Shown: positions 1 to 7,045, numbered from the stretch's first letter. The stretch is DNA of 35,255 nt from Betaproteobacteria bacterium (GCA_025363575.1 JANYDM010000193.1:1-35255), one strand, 5' to 3'. A program made the numbers and translations. The notes: generated by a model from the sequence alone, not told the origin.

Positions 1-88
1 CGAGCACGTCGGCAGGGCCGATTGTCGGTTGCGCCACCTCCGCGAGCCGCAGAGGCTGGCCGAGGCCGTGCAAAACCATGGCTCTCAT
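1..88 (-). CDS. Zinc-type alcohol dehydrogenase, N-terminal fragment (cut by window edge)
   Basis: Reading the minus strand from an ATG at 88 to the window edge gives 29 codons that start MRAMVLHGLGQPLRLAEV and continue to a PxxGPADVL stretch. This is the usual opening of the GroES-like domain of medium-chain zinc alcohol dehydrogenases, where the first strand is followed by a P-x-P-G-x-x-D/E-V-L motif. Only that first motif is visible; the catalytic zinc ligands and the Rossmann domain lie outside the window. The start is 36 bp downstream of the stop of the Bug receptor gene on the same strand, so the two are probably co-transcribed. No strong ribosome binding site is seen. The substrate cannot be inferred, and a quinone-reductase-type member of the same superfamily is possible. 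Confidence 0.7.
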   Translation of the reverse strand, partial: MRAMVLHGLGQPLRLAEVAQPTIGPADVL

Positions 89-124
89 AGCGCCGTTGCT
101 AAAAACATGTAAGGCGCGACCCTC

Positions 125-1129
125 TCAGTCCATTGTGATGCGGAGCCGCTTGCCGAGCGCGCCCCACTTCACGGCCTCGCAGTCTATGAGCGAAGCAAAT
201 TCATCGGGCTTGCTGGCGATGACCAGATTTCCCTGCGCAGTCAACGTCTGGCGCACTTCGGGAATGTTCAGCACCGTGCTGATTTCCCGGTACAGGCGAT
301 CGACGATGGCGCGCGGCGTTCGCGCCGGCGCCAGGTAGCCGTACCAGATCAGCGCTTCAAAACGCGGCACACCTGCTTCGGCGATCGTCGGAATTTCCGG
401 GAAAGCCGCCGTGCGGCGGCGCGCGGTTATCGCGAGGGCGCGTAATTTTCCCACCTTCCACAGGGGCACCGCGTTCATGGGATTGGCAAACGCGATCTGT
501 ATTTCGCCGCCCAGCAGCGCGGGCATGATGGCCGCCACGCCTTTGTACGGCACGTGCGTCATGTGCATCCCCGCCATCGAACTCAAAAGCTCCATCATCA
601 AATGCGGCGAACTGCCCGCGCCGGACGAGCCGTAGTTGAGCTGGCCCGGGCGGTCTTTGGCATAGGCAATGAATTCCCGCAACGTTTTTGCCGGCTGCGC
701 CGGGTGCAGCAGCAGTATCAGCGGCGCCGCGAACAACTGGGTAATGGGCGCGAAATCGCGGATCGGATCGTATGGCAGGTTCACGAACAGCCGCGCGCCT
801 TGCGCGTGGGTCGAAAACGCGAGCAGCATGGTGTAGCCGTCGGGCGCCGCTTTGGCGACAAGGTCGGTGCCGACGATGCCCGACGCACCGGGCCGGTTGT
901 CAATGATCACCGGTTGTCCGATGCGGGCGGCAAGACGCGTACCGATCAGGCGCGCTGTGTAGTCGCTGCCGCCGCCGGCGGTGAACGGCACGATCACGCG
1001 CAGCGGTCGTTCCGGGAAGGCGTCGTTGGCGGGAGAGTGCGCGCGCGCCTGCAGCGGCGCCAAAGCGCCGGCGCTCAGCGCGCAAAGCAGGGCGATCGCC
1101 CGTACTCGCGCCTTTGTCACGTGCCGCAA
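125..1129 (-). CDS. Bug-family tripartite tricarboxylate transporter substrate-binding protein
   Basis: A periplasmic solute receptor of the Bug (TctC) family, which in betaproteobacteria binds carboxylates and related small acids for TctA/TctB-type permeases or sensory use. The protein has 334 residues, normal for the family. It starts with a basic, hydrophobic signal segment ending near an ARAHS sequence, followed by the hallmark first strand and loop RPLRVIVPFTAGGGSDYTAR and then the DNRPGASG motif. HVPYKG, typical of the second ligand-contact region, is also present. The start is uncertain: the longest frame opens with TTG at 1129, and an in-frame GTG at 1120 would leave a normal signal peptide. 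It is divergent from the MmgE/PrpD gene across a 117-bp gap and probably precedes the partial dehydrogenase. No permease genes are present, so it is an orphan receptor here; its ligand is unknown. Confidence 0.93.
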   Translation of the reverse strand: MRHVTKARVRAIALLCALSAGALAPLQARAHSPANDAFPERPLRVIVPFTAGGGSDYTARLIGTRLAARIGQPVIIDNRPGASGIVGTDLVAKAAPDGYTMLLAFSTHAQGARLFVNLPYDPIRDFAPITQLFAAPLILLLHPAQPAKTLREFIAYAKDRPGQLNYGSSGAGSSPHLMMELLSSMAGMHMTHVPYKGVAAIMPALLGGEIQIAFANPMNAVPLWKVGKLRALAITARRRTAAFPEIPTIAEAGVPRFEALIWYGYLAPARTPRAIVDRLYREISTVLNIPEVRQTLTAQGNLVIASKPDEFASLIDCEAVKWGALGKRLRITMD

Positions 1130-1246
1130 AGACGATTCGTTCGCATGAGGCGCCCATAGTGCATCAAGCCGCCAAAAAAGCGAAGCTAACGCAGCGCGGC
1201 GTAGGTTAATATCGCGACTCGATTTCCAATCCCGCCGGCCTGTACT

Positions 1247-2620
1247 ATGCGCACCAAACCTCCAACCCTATCGCCCGTAATGCGCAAGCTGAGCGAGTAC
1301 ATCGCACGCACGCCACGCCGTGCTTTGCCGGCGGAAGTTGTCGAGCGCGCAAAATATCACGTGCTCGACACGCTGGCGGCCATGGTATCGGGTGCGCCCT
1401 TGCTTCCAGGACGCCGCGCGCTCGAATATGTGAGCGCCTTGGGCGGCATGCCGGAAGCGGGCGTGGTCGGCAGCCGTGTCGTGACGTCGGCGGCCAACGC
1501 TGCGCTCGCGAACGGCATGCTCGCGCACGCCGATGAAACCGATGACGCGTATTACCTGGCGCTCGTGCACCCCGGTTGCAGCGTGGTGCCGGCAGCGCTC
1601 GCAATGGCCGAGCGCAACCGGCGCAATGGGACTGCGTTTTTGCGCGCGGTCGTCCTCGGTTACGACGTGTGCGCGCGCATCTCCAAAACACTGGGTATAG
1701 AGCGCTTTCGCAGCGCCGGCCATTCGACGCACAGCTACGGCGGAACGTTCGGCGCAGCTGCCGCGGCGGGCGCGCTCGCCGGCATCGATGCGCGGCAGGC
1801 GCGTTATTTACTGTCATACGCAGCGCAGCAGGCTTCGGGATTGTCTTGCTGGGCACGCGATGTCGAGCACGTCGAGAAGGCCTTCGATTTCGGCGGCATG
1901 CCGGCGCGCAACGGCGTGACGGCCGCCATCATGGTGGCAAGCGGTTTTACCGGCGTCGAAGACGTGTTCGCCGGCGACCGCGGGTTTTTTCATGCGCACG
2001 AAAAATACGCGCAACCCCGAGCCCTCGTGCGCGCTCTGGGCAGCGAGTTCGATATCCTGCAGACCGCGATCAAACGCTGGCCGGTCGGCTACCCGATCCA
2101 GGCGCCGCTGGATGCGCTCGCCAACCTCATGTCCAAATACAAGGTCGGCGCGAAAGATGTCGCGCAAATGACCATCACGCTGGATGCGCAGGGTGCGCGC
2201 ACCGTCAGCGGGCGCCTGATGGCCGACATCAATATCCAGCACCTGACTGCGTTGATGCTGCTCGACGGCGACATCACGTTCGCGTCGTCGCACGACGCCC
2301 GTCGCGTGCGCGATCCCGCAGTATTGAAGCTAAGGCAGCGCATTGCCCTCAAGGGCAGCGCCGCGCTGGGTAAAGCCAGCACGACGCAGGCAATCGTCGA
2401 AATCACCACGCGTGCGGGTGCGCGGCTCAAGCATCATACGAAAGCCGTGCGCGGCAGCGCGACCAACCCGATGACGCGCGACGACGTTGCCGCCAAGGCG
2501 CGCGGCCTGCTTGCGCCGTCGCTGGGGGCGCGGCGCACGAAGCAGTTGATAGACACGATCTGGAACATCGAAGAAGTCGAAGACATGCGTCAATTGCATC
2601 CGCTGCTGCGCGCGCAGTAA
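1247..2620 (+). CDS. MmgE/PrpD family protein (2-methylcitrate dehydratase-like)
   Basis: A 457-residue member of the MmgE/PrpD family. Characterised members dehydrate or isomerise carboxylic acids such as 2-methylcitrate, cis-aconitate or iminodisuccinate. The sequence shows the helical N-terminal domain with YHVLDTLAAMVSG and the conserved acidic/histidine stretch NGMLAHADETDDAY near residues 88-101. A glycine/alanine-rich segment follows (SYGGTFGAAAAAGAL), and then a cap domain with KRWPVGYPIQAPLDA. There is no signal peptide, so it should be cytoplasmic. It lies between two Bug receptors, and the downstream receptor starts 34 bp after its stop, which suggests that the receptor imports the acid handled here. 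Which acid is not visible: many family members beside Bug genes are uncharacterised, so prpD would over-call it. The ATG at 1247 has no strong Shine-Dalgarno; a second in-frame ATG lies at 1280. Confidence 0.9.
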   Translation: MRTKPPTLSPVMRKLSEYIARTPRRALPAEVVERAKYHVLDTLAAMVSGAPLLPGRRALEYVSALGGMPEAGVVGSRVVTSAANAALANGMLAHADETDDAYYLALVHPGCSVVPAALAMAERNRRNGTAFLRAVVLGYDVCARISKTLGIERFRSAGHSTHSYGGTFGAAAAAGALAGIDARQARYLLSYAAQQASGLSCWARDVEHVEKAFDFGGMPARNGVTAAIMVASGFTGVEDVFAGDRGFFHAHEKYAQPRALVRALGSEFDILQTAIKRWPVGYPIQAPLDALANLMSKYKVGAKDVAQMTITLDAQGARTVSGRLMADINIQHLTALMLLDGDITFASSHDARRVRDPAVLKLRQRIALKGSAALGKASTTQAIVEITTRAGARLKHHTKAVRGSATNPMTRDDVAAKARGLLAPSLGARRTKQLIDTIWNIEEVEDMRQLHPLLRAQ

Positions 2621-2654
2621 ACGGCGCTTGACGCACAATCCCGGAGAGGCGCTG

Positions 2655-3617
2655 GTGCACAAAAGAAAATTGTCGTTTCTCATGTTGGCGTTTTACGCCG
2701 GCGCCGTTGCCGCGCAGAGCGCCGTCTATCCGCTCAAACCTGTGCGCATCGTAGTCCCGTCGTCCCCGGGCGGCGGCACCGACATACTCGCGCGCGTGCT
2801 GGCGCAAAAATTGACGGAAAGCCTCGGCCAGCAATTCGTCGTTGAAAACCGGCCGGGTGCCGGTCAGGTCATCGGCATCGAAGCCGTCGCGCGATCTTCG
2901 CCGGACGGCTACACGCTGCTGATGGCGGCGAGCGCAATCGTCATCAACGAAGTCATGTATGCGAAGCCGCCGTACGACACGCTGCGCGATTTCGCGCCAG
3001 TCACGCAAGTGGCGTCGCTGCCGAATATTCTCGTCGTGCATCCGGCGCTGCCGGTCAAGTCGGTGCGCGAGCTGATCGCGCTGGCGAAAACCCGTCCCGG
3101 CCAGCTCAATTACAGTTCGGCCGGCAGCGGCACGTCGCCGCACTTGTCGATGGAGTTGTTCCGCATCATGGCGGGCATAGCACTTACGCATGTACCGTAC
3201 AAGGGCACCGGCCCGGCGACCGTCGATCTGGTCGCGGGGCAGGTGCAGTTATCGATGCCGAATGTGCTTACCGCGTTGCCGCAGATCAAGGGAGGCAAGC
3301 TGCGCGCACTCGGCGTCACCAGCGCGCGGCGGGCAACGGGTCTGGCGGATGTACCGGCGATAGGAGAGACGCTGCCCGGCTACGAGGCCATACAGTGGTA
3401 CGGTTTGCTCGCGCCCGCCGGCACCGGACGGGAGTCGGTTGGCAAGCTGCAGAGCGAGATTGCGCGCATCCTCATGCTGCCGGAGGTGAAGGAGCGCCTG
3501 GCGGCGGATGGCGCTGATGCGGTCGGCAGCCGGCCTGACGAATTCGCTGCTTACGTGCGCGCGGAACTCGCGAAGTGGGGCAAAGTCGTCAGGACCGGCG
3601 GTATCAAGATCGAGTGA
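2655..3617 (+). CDS. Bug-family tripartite tricarboxylate transporter substrate-binding protein (second copy)
   Basis: A second Bug/TctC-type periplasmic receptor. I place the start at the GTG at 2655, because GGAGAGG at 2643-2649 sits five bases upstream and the resulting protein begins with a textbook signal peptide (MHKRKLSFLMLAFYAGAVAA, predicted cleavage before QS). A TTG at 2628 in the same frame would add nine residues and lacks such a site. The mature part shows PVRIVVPSSPGGGTDILAR, ENRPGAGQ and THVPYKGTG, the same three landmarks as the receptor encoded at 125-1129. The mature proteins are related but clearly different, so this is not a recent duplication. It follows the MmgE/PrpD gene closely and is likely in its transcript. 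The ligand is unknown. Its stop lies about 23 bp from the 3' end of the convergent 6S RNA gene. Confidence 0.93.
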   Translation: MHKRKLSFLMLAFYAGAVAAQSAVYPLKPVRIVVPSSPGGGTDILARVLAQKLTESLGQQFVVENRPGAGQVIGIEAVARSSPDGYTLLMAASAIVINEVMYAKPPYDTLRDFAPVTQVASLPNILVVHPALPVKSVRELIALAKTRPGQLNYSSAGSGTSPHLSMELFRIMAGIALTHVPYKGTGPATVDLVAGQVQLSMPNVLTALPQIKGGKLRALGVTSARRATGLADVPAIGETLPGYEAIQWYGLLAPAGTGRESVGKLQSEIARILMLPEVKERLAADGADAVGSRPDEFAAYVRAELAKWGKVVRTGGIKIE

Positions 3618-3640
3618 TTGAAAACGGACAATGAGTAATA

Positions 3641-3818
3641 TAGCCCCCCGCAGATGCCGTTGAGCCCGCGTCTTGAACCAAAGGCTCAAGTGGTCGCGTT
3701 CCGGGCACATCAGGCGCTTCCTGTCGGACGCGCACAACAGTACCGCTATGGTTCGCAACCTAAAGTAATTATTGGTTCAAAGACTTCAAGGCTCTGACGA
3801 ACACCGCAGGGGATTACT
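3641..3818 (-). ncRNA. ssrS: 6S RNA
   Basis: 6S RNA mimics an open promoter and sequesters sigma-70 RNA polymerase in stationary phase. The minus strand downstream of zapA carries the expected landmarks in order. The 5' part has CCCCTGCGGTGTTCG followed by an interrupted stem. The central region is A/T rich (around 3766-3785). The 3' part has CCTTTGGTTCAAGACGCGGG, then CAACGGCATCTGCGGGG, which closely matches the 3' arm of known proteobacterial 6S RNAs. The C-rich 5' end and G-rich 3' end can pair as the closing stem. The roughly 178-nt length and the position after zapA agree with the family. Ends are estimated to within a few bases. On the minus strand, TTGACC at 3847-3842 could be the -35 box of a local promoter, with a weak -10 (GTAAAA) at 3824-3819; processing from the zapA transcript is the alternative. 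Confidence 0.92.
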
Positions 3819-3860
3819 TTTTACCGGCTTATGGGCCGCCGGGTCAAGTGACCGGCAAGG

Positions 3861-4169
3861 TTAGAACAGTTTTTCCTGGTCACCGAGCGCCTGATCCAGC
3901 GTAGTTTCGATGCCGGCCATTCTGCGTTTGAACTCCGACACGTCAAAATCGCCGACCTTGGTCGTCAGAAATTCGTGGGAGATATTGAGGGCGGCCATGA
4001 TCGCGATGCGATCGAGCCCATTGATCTTGCCCTGCTCCTTGATCTCGAGCATTTTGCGGTTCAGGTAATCGACCGCTTCCTGCAGCGATTTTTGCTCATC
4101 CGGGCCGCATGCAACGCGAAATTCGCGGCCCATGATGCTGATTTGCATGCCGCTGGCGTCCGCGCTCAT
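3861..4169 (-). CDS. zapA: Cell division protein ZapA
   Basis: A 102-residue ZapA homologue. ZapA is a cytoplasmic protein that binds and bundles FtsZ filaments at the division ring. The N-terminal globular part has ISIMGREFRVACGPDEQKSL, the typical ZapA strand-turn-helix, and is followed by VDYLNRKMLEIKEQ. A central helix (RIAIMAALNISHEFL) and a C-terminal coiled coil ending in QEKLF complete the family layout and length. The ATG at 4169 overlaps the upstream zapB-like stop as ATGA, which argues for translational coupling and supports this start; an internal ATG eight codons in is possible. The gene leads directly into 6S RNA. In many proteobacteria the formyltetrahydrofolate cyclo-ligase gene follows ssrS, but here a convergent transporter gene does. 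Confidence 0.95.
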   Translation of the reverse strand: MSADASGMQISIMGREFRVACGPDEQKSLQEAVDYLNRKMLEIKEQGKINGLDRIAIMAALNISHEFLTTKVGDFDVSEFKRRMAGIETTLDQALGDQEKLF

Positions 4170-4366
4170 GTCGCGTCTTCGGGGATCTGACTCAGCAACG
4201 ATTCCAGGCGGGTTTTTGCGTCGCCGATTTTTTCATGCAACTGCTTGTTGTCGTTGTGCGCGGACGCGAGCTGCTGGCGCAACTCGTGGTTGTCCGTACG
4301 CAAGCGCTGACACAGCGTAACGAACTGATCTATTTTGTCTTCAAGCGACTTGAGCTCAACATCCAT
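4166..4366 (-). CDS. ZapB-like small coiled-coil protein
   Basis: A 66-residue, almost entirely helical and highly charged protein (MDVELKSLEDKIDQFVTLCQ, then RLRTDNHELRQQL). It has a heptad pattern through residues 4-58, as expected for a coiled coil. Short proteins of this type encoded immediately upstream of zapA are the betaproteobacterial counterparts of ZapB, the FtsZ-ring component that binds ZapA. The identification rests on size, coiled-coil character and position, since the family has little sequence conservation. Its TGA overlaps the zapA ATG. There is no Shine-Dalgarno: TATAGTGTCATT directly precedes the ATG, so the start may be leaderless. It is the first gene of a zapB-zapA-ssrS unit. 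Confidence 0.85.
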   Translation of the reverse strand: MDVELKSLEDKIDQFVTLCQRLRTDNHELRQQLASAHNDNKQLHEKIGDAKTRLESLLSQIPEDAT

Positions 4367-4372
4367 AATGAC

Positions 4373-4402
4373 ACTATAGTTTCAAAAATCCTGCTAAGTC
4401 AA
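4373..4402 (-). promoter_or_regulatory. Sigma-70 type promoter of the zapB-like/zapA/6S unit
   Basis: On the minus strand, TTGACT (4402-4397) is followed after 18 bases by TATAGT (4378-4373), or after 17 by CTATAG. Both boxes are near consensus. Transcription would start about seven bases beyond the -10 box, at or within a base or two of the ATG at 4366, giving a leaderless or nearly leaderless message. The start point is inferred from spacing only. Confidence 0.65.
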
Positions 4403-4423
4403 CACCTAACGGTCATTTTTGAA

Positions 4424-4440
4424 TGTGATTTAATATCACG
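4424..4440. promoter_or_regulatory. Dyad in the divergent zapB/btuB intergenic region, possible operator
   Basis: GTGAT-TTAAT-ATCAC (4425-4439) is a perfect 5-bp inverted repeat with a 5-base spacer in the A/T-rich divergent region. It resembles CRP and FNR sites, but its spacing is one base off both consensus forms, so no regulator is assigned. The rest of 4403-4600 holds no gene that I can support. A possible -10 (TAGAAT, 4561-4566) for the riboswitch transcript is visible, without a good -35 box. Confidence 0.3.
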
Positions 4441-4600
4441 CGCTTGTGTCGGAAACCCCCATTGCCCTGATTTTGTTGAGCCTGTTCGGAATATTGCCGC
4501 GCAACAAGCAAAAATCCCGCAAAAGCGCGGCCCACTTTCGGCGTTTCCACACACTTCGGTTAGAATTGCACGCGTCGTTGCGGCTGAAAGTCCGCAGTGA

Positions 4601-4880
4601 CAGGTTCCAGGTGCCCGGAGCGAGATCTTCGTTCCGGGATAATCGGGAAACAAGTGCGGTAGGTTTTAGGATTGAGGATTGAGGACGTTCGAGGCCGCAA
4701 GGCCTTTACGCAACTTCAATCCTGATAGCTCAATCCTGAATCCCCAATTCTTGTGCTGCCCCCGCAACGGTGATCGAGCGTGGGCGCGCCAGAGAGTTCA
4801 ATACTCTCAGCCACTGGGTTAATCGCCCGGGAAGGCGGCGCGTCAAATCTCGCCAGCCCGTAGACCGGCCTCGAACCAGG
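4601..4880 (+). promoter_or_regulatory. Cobalamin (adenosylcobalamin) riboswitch with a long peripheral insertion
   Basis: All conserved blocks of the cobalamin aptamer are present in order: CAGGTTCCAGGTGCCC (4601 onward), ATAATCGGGAAACAAGTGCG (4640 onward), GCTGCCCCCGCAACGGTGA (4755-4773), GCCACTGGG (4810-4818), CGGGAAGGCG and the B12 box AGCCCGTAGACCGGCC (4855-4870). The outer stem pairs GGTTC (4603-4607) with GAACC (4873-4877). The short stem after GGGAA is formed by ACAAG (4650-4654) and CTTGT (4749-4753). Between these arms, where a handful of bases is usual, lie about 90 bases that fold as nested hairpins. The position directly upstream of a TonB-dependent receptor fits repression of B12 uptake when cobalamin is plentiful. 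Confidence 0.95.
4661..4743 (+). repeat. Nested inverted repeats inserted within the riboswitch
   Basis: GGATTGAG (4669-4676) pairs perfectly with CTCAATCC (4729-4736). Just inside it, GGATTGAGG (4676-4684) pairs with CTTCAATCC (4714-4722) with one G-U, and the tip is AGGCC-GCAA-GGCCT (4692-4705), a stem closed by a GNRA-type tetraloop. The left arm is also a direct repeat of GGATTGA. The three stems stack into one long arm rising from the ACAAG/CTTGT stem. It could be a captured intergenic repeat or a functional tertiary-contact arm. Confidence 0.75.
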
Positions 4881-4890
4881 GTAAGGTAAT

Positions 4891-5001
4891 GCCGCGGGGA
4901 AGCGGCGTTCGCGTACCGTTCATGGTCCGATGAATTTTTCCCCGTGGTGTTTCCTTGTGCGATCAATCCGTGCGCGGCGGGCGCGCGTCAATTCGGGGAA
5001 A
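4891..5001 (+). promoter_or_regulatory. Riboswitch expression platform that can hide the btuB ribosome binding site
   Basis: The btuB ribosome binding site lies in CGGGGAAA (4994-5001), which is perfectly complementary to TTTCCCCG (4937-4944). That pairing would sequester it. A second CGGGGAA occurs at 4895-4901, as the loop side of the hairpin GCCGC-GGGGAA-GCGGC (4891-4906) just after the B12 box, and it can pair with the same TTCCCCG. Two competing pairings of one anti-RBS segment form a plausible translational on/off switch. There is no U-tract, so transcription termination is not suggested. The model rests on complementarity only. Confidence 0.6.
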
Positions 5002-5005
5002 TATC

Positions 5006-6982
5006 ATGCAGGCAGTTTGCACACTTCGCAGCAGGGTTTTGACACTCATCGCCATTTCGTTATTCACAACGCCAGCAGTCCATTCGCAGCAGCAGCTACC
5101 GGTAACCATCGCCGACGAAGTCGTCGTCACGGCCACGCGCTTCAATGCACCGCCGCAGGGCCTGCCGGTCGGCGTCACGGTCGTGACGGCCGGGGACATC
5201 CGCAACAGTACGGCGGCAACGGTGCCGGAATTGCTGCGCCAGGTTGCGGGCGTACAGGTACGCGACAGTTCCGGCTCGCCGAATCAGCAAGTGGACATGC
5301 GCGGGTTCGGCGTGTTCGGCGATCAAAACACGCTGGTGCTGCTCGACGGCCAGCGCATCAGCGAGAACGAGCAGGCCAGCGTCAACTGGACCGCAGTTCC
5401 GCTGTCGTCGATCGAGCGCATTGAAATCATGCGCGGCAGCGGCGCTGTGCTCTACGGCGGCGGTGCTACCGGCGGCACGATCAACATCATTACCAGAGCG
5501 CCGCAGAAAAGCAGCAAAAGCGCGTACGTGGGTGCCGGCGGTGGCAGCTACAACACCAGCGATTACCGCGCGGGCTTTAATCTCGCCGGACCCAGTCTCG
5601 GCTTGATCGTCAATGCCGGCCATCTCGAGACCGACAACTACCGCGACAGCAATCGCTTGCGCCAGCAGGACGTACAAGCCGACCTCCGGTATGCCGGCGA
5701 GCGCGGCACCCTGTACGTGAAATTCGGCGGCGATGACCAGCGCCTTTTGCTGCCCAATGCGCTGACTGAGGCGCAGATCGCGGCCAACCCGAGGCAGGCC
5801 GGCGCACCGTTGGGCAGTTATACCAACATGAACGGCGGATACGTGAATCTGGGCGGAGAGTTGAAATTGGGCGACGCCGAATTTGCCCTCAATGGCGGAT
5901 ATCGAGGCCGCGAATCCAATTCAAAGCTGTTTTTGACGACCAAGAATGCGGTTACTGTCACCAGCCTGACGCCGCGCGTGAGGCTGCCTTTTGCCGTCGG
6001 CCCGACCAGTCATGCACTGGTCGCCGGTATTGACTGGGAGGACTGGGATTCCGATGGGACCGCGCTCGCAAATCCGGCTTTTTTTGCGACGCTCAAACGC
6101 CCGCTTTCCCAGCAGCGCAACCGTGCCGTTTATTTTCAGGACAGCATCGCTTTGTCGGAGGCCACTCTGCTGGCGGCAGGCGCGCGCTTTCACCGTGTGA
6201 CGTACTCCACCAACGACATCGCCAGCGGGACGGCGGCCTCGACCGAGCGCGACCTGCGTGCTTTCGAAATATCCGCGCGCCATCGGTTCGGCGAGGCAGT
6301 CTCGCTTTACGGCAAGTTGGGCAATAGTTTCCGCGTGCCGAACGTGAACGACAACTACAGCTTGTTTACCGGCACGATCGCGCAGCTCGAGCCGCAGACT
6401 TCGCACGATCGGGAAGTCGGCGCCGAGTTCAAGGCCGGCGCCGCGAACATCCGGCTGGCGGTCTACGAAATTGACGCGGAGAACGAAATTCATTTCAATC
6501 CGGTCACCTTCAGCAACGTCAACCTGCCGCCGACCCGCCGCAATGGCTTCGAGCTCGAAGGCAAAGGCCAGCTGAATCCGGCGCTGAGCGCTTTTGCTAA
6601 CTACACCTATGCGACGGCCAAGTTCCGCGAAGGCGCTTTTGCGAATAACGACGTGCCGCTCGTGCCGCGCAGTGCCATCAAGCTCGGCGCGACCTGGGAG
6701 TTCATTGCGCGCACGCGCCTGAGCGGGCTGGTCACGTACACCGGTCAGCAGGTGTTCGACGGGGACGAAACCAACACGTTCAGCCGCCGGATGCCGTCTT
6801 ATACGGTGGCCGACCTGAAGCTGACGCATGAAACGCGTGGCTGGCTGTTCAGCGCCAGCATCAAGAATCTTTTCAACGAGAAGTATTTTTCGTATGGCGT
6901 TTTCACCGGCTTCCCGACCTACTCGGCTTATCCGGCGCCGGAGCGTTCGTTTTTTGCCTCCGTCCAATACACGCTGAAGTAA
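5006..6982 (+). CDS. btuB: TonB-dependent vitamin B12 receptor, BtuB-like
   Basis: An outer-membrane beta-barrel that takes up cobalamin using TonB energy. I choose the ATG at 5006, because GGGGAA at 4995-5000 is placed correctly and the protein then begins with a clear signal peptide cleaved near AVHS-Q (residue 27). An in-frame GTG at 4955 would lie upstream of that ribosome binding site. The TonB box is DEVVVTA (residues 37-43). The plug domain follows, with VPELLRQVAGVQVR, DMRGFGVFGDQNTLVLLDGQ and IERIEIMRGSGAVLYG, and then a long barrel. The mature C-terminus is VQYTLK, ending in lysine rather than the more usual aromatic residue. At 658 residues it is slightly longer than E. coli BtuB. 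The cobalamin riboswitch upstream gives the substrate; the sequence alone would only say TonB-dependent receptor. No btuCDF genes are in the window. Confidence 0.92.
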   Translation: MQAVCTLRSRVLTLIAISLFTTPAVHSQQQLPVTIADEVVVTATRFNAPPQGLPVGVTVVTAGDIRNSTAATVPELLRQVAGVQVRDSSGSPNQQVDMRGFGVFGDQNTLVLLDGQRISENEQASVNWTAVPLSSIERIEIMRGSGAVLYGGGATGGTINIITRAPQKSSKSAYVGAGGGSYNTSDYRAGFNLAGPSLGLIVNAGHLETDNYRDSNRLRQQDVQADLRYAGERGTLYVKFGGDDQRLLLPNALTEAQIAANPRQAGAPLGSYTNMNGGYVNLGGELKLGDAEFALNGGYRGRESNSKLFLTTKNAVTVTSLTPRVRLPFAVGPTSHALVAGIDWEDWDSDGTALANPAFFATLKRPLSQQRNRAVYFQDSIALSEATLLAAGARFHRVTYSTNDIASGTAASTERDLRAFEISARHRFGEAVSLYGKLGNSFRVPNVNDNYSLFTGTIAQLEPQTSHDREVGAEFKAGAANIRLAVYEIDAENEIHFNPVTFSNVNLPPTRRNGFELEGKGQLNPALSAFANYTYATAKFREGAFANNDVPLVPRSAIKLGATWEFIARTRLSGLVTYTGQQVFDGDETNTFSRRMPSYTVADLKLTHETRGWLFSASIKNLFNEKYFSYGVFTGFPTYSAYPAPERSFFASVQYTLK

Positions 6983-7030
6983 ACGCCCGCAGTAAACGTG
7001 TAGCAGTAAACGTGTAGCAGTAAACGTGTA
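6978..7030 (+). repeat. Short tandem repeat, about 14-bp unit, over the btuB stop
   Basis: The unit AGTAAACGTGTAGC occurs at 6991-7004 and 7005-7018 and as a 12-base partial copy from 7019. A degraded copy, AGTAAACGCCCGC, begins at 6978 and contains the btuB TAA. It lies between the coding region and the terminator hairpin. It looks like local slippage or duplication and is too short and unspaced for a CRISPR array. Confidence 0.85.
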
Positions 7031-7045
7031 TATGGCAGCAACATA

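Noticed and set aside
4955..5005. Upstream GTG start for btuB
   Set aside because: It would place 17 residues before a normal signal peptide and lies upstream of the well-placed ribosome binding site at 4995-5000.
6978..7030. Possible CRISPR-like array after btuB
   Set aside because: The units are directly adjacent, only about 14 bp long, and have no spacers; no cas gene is near.
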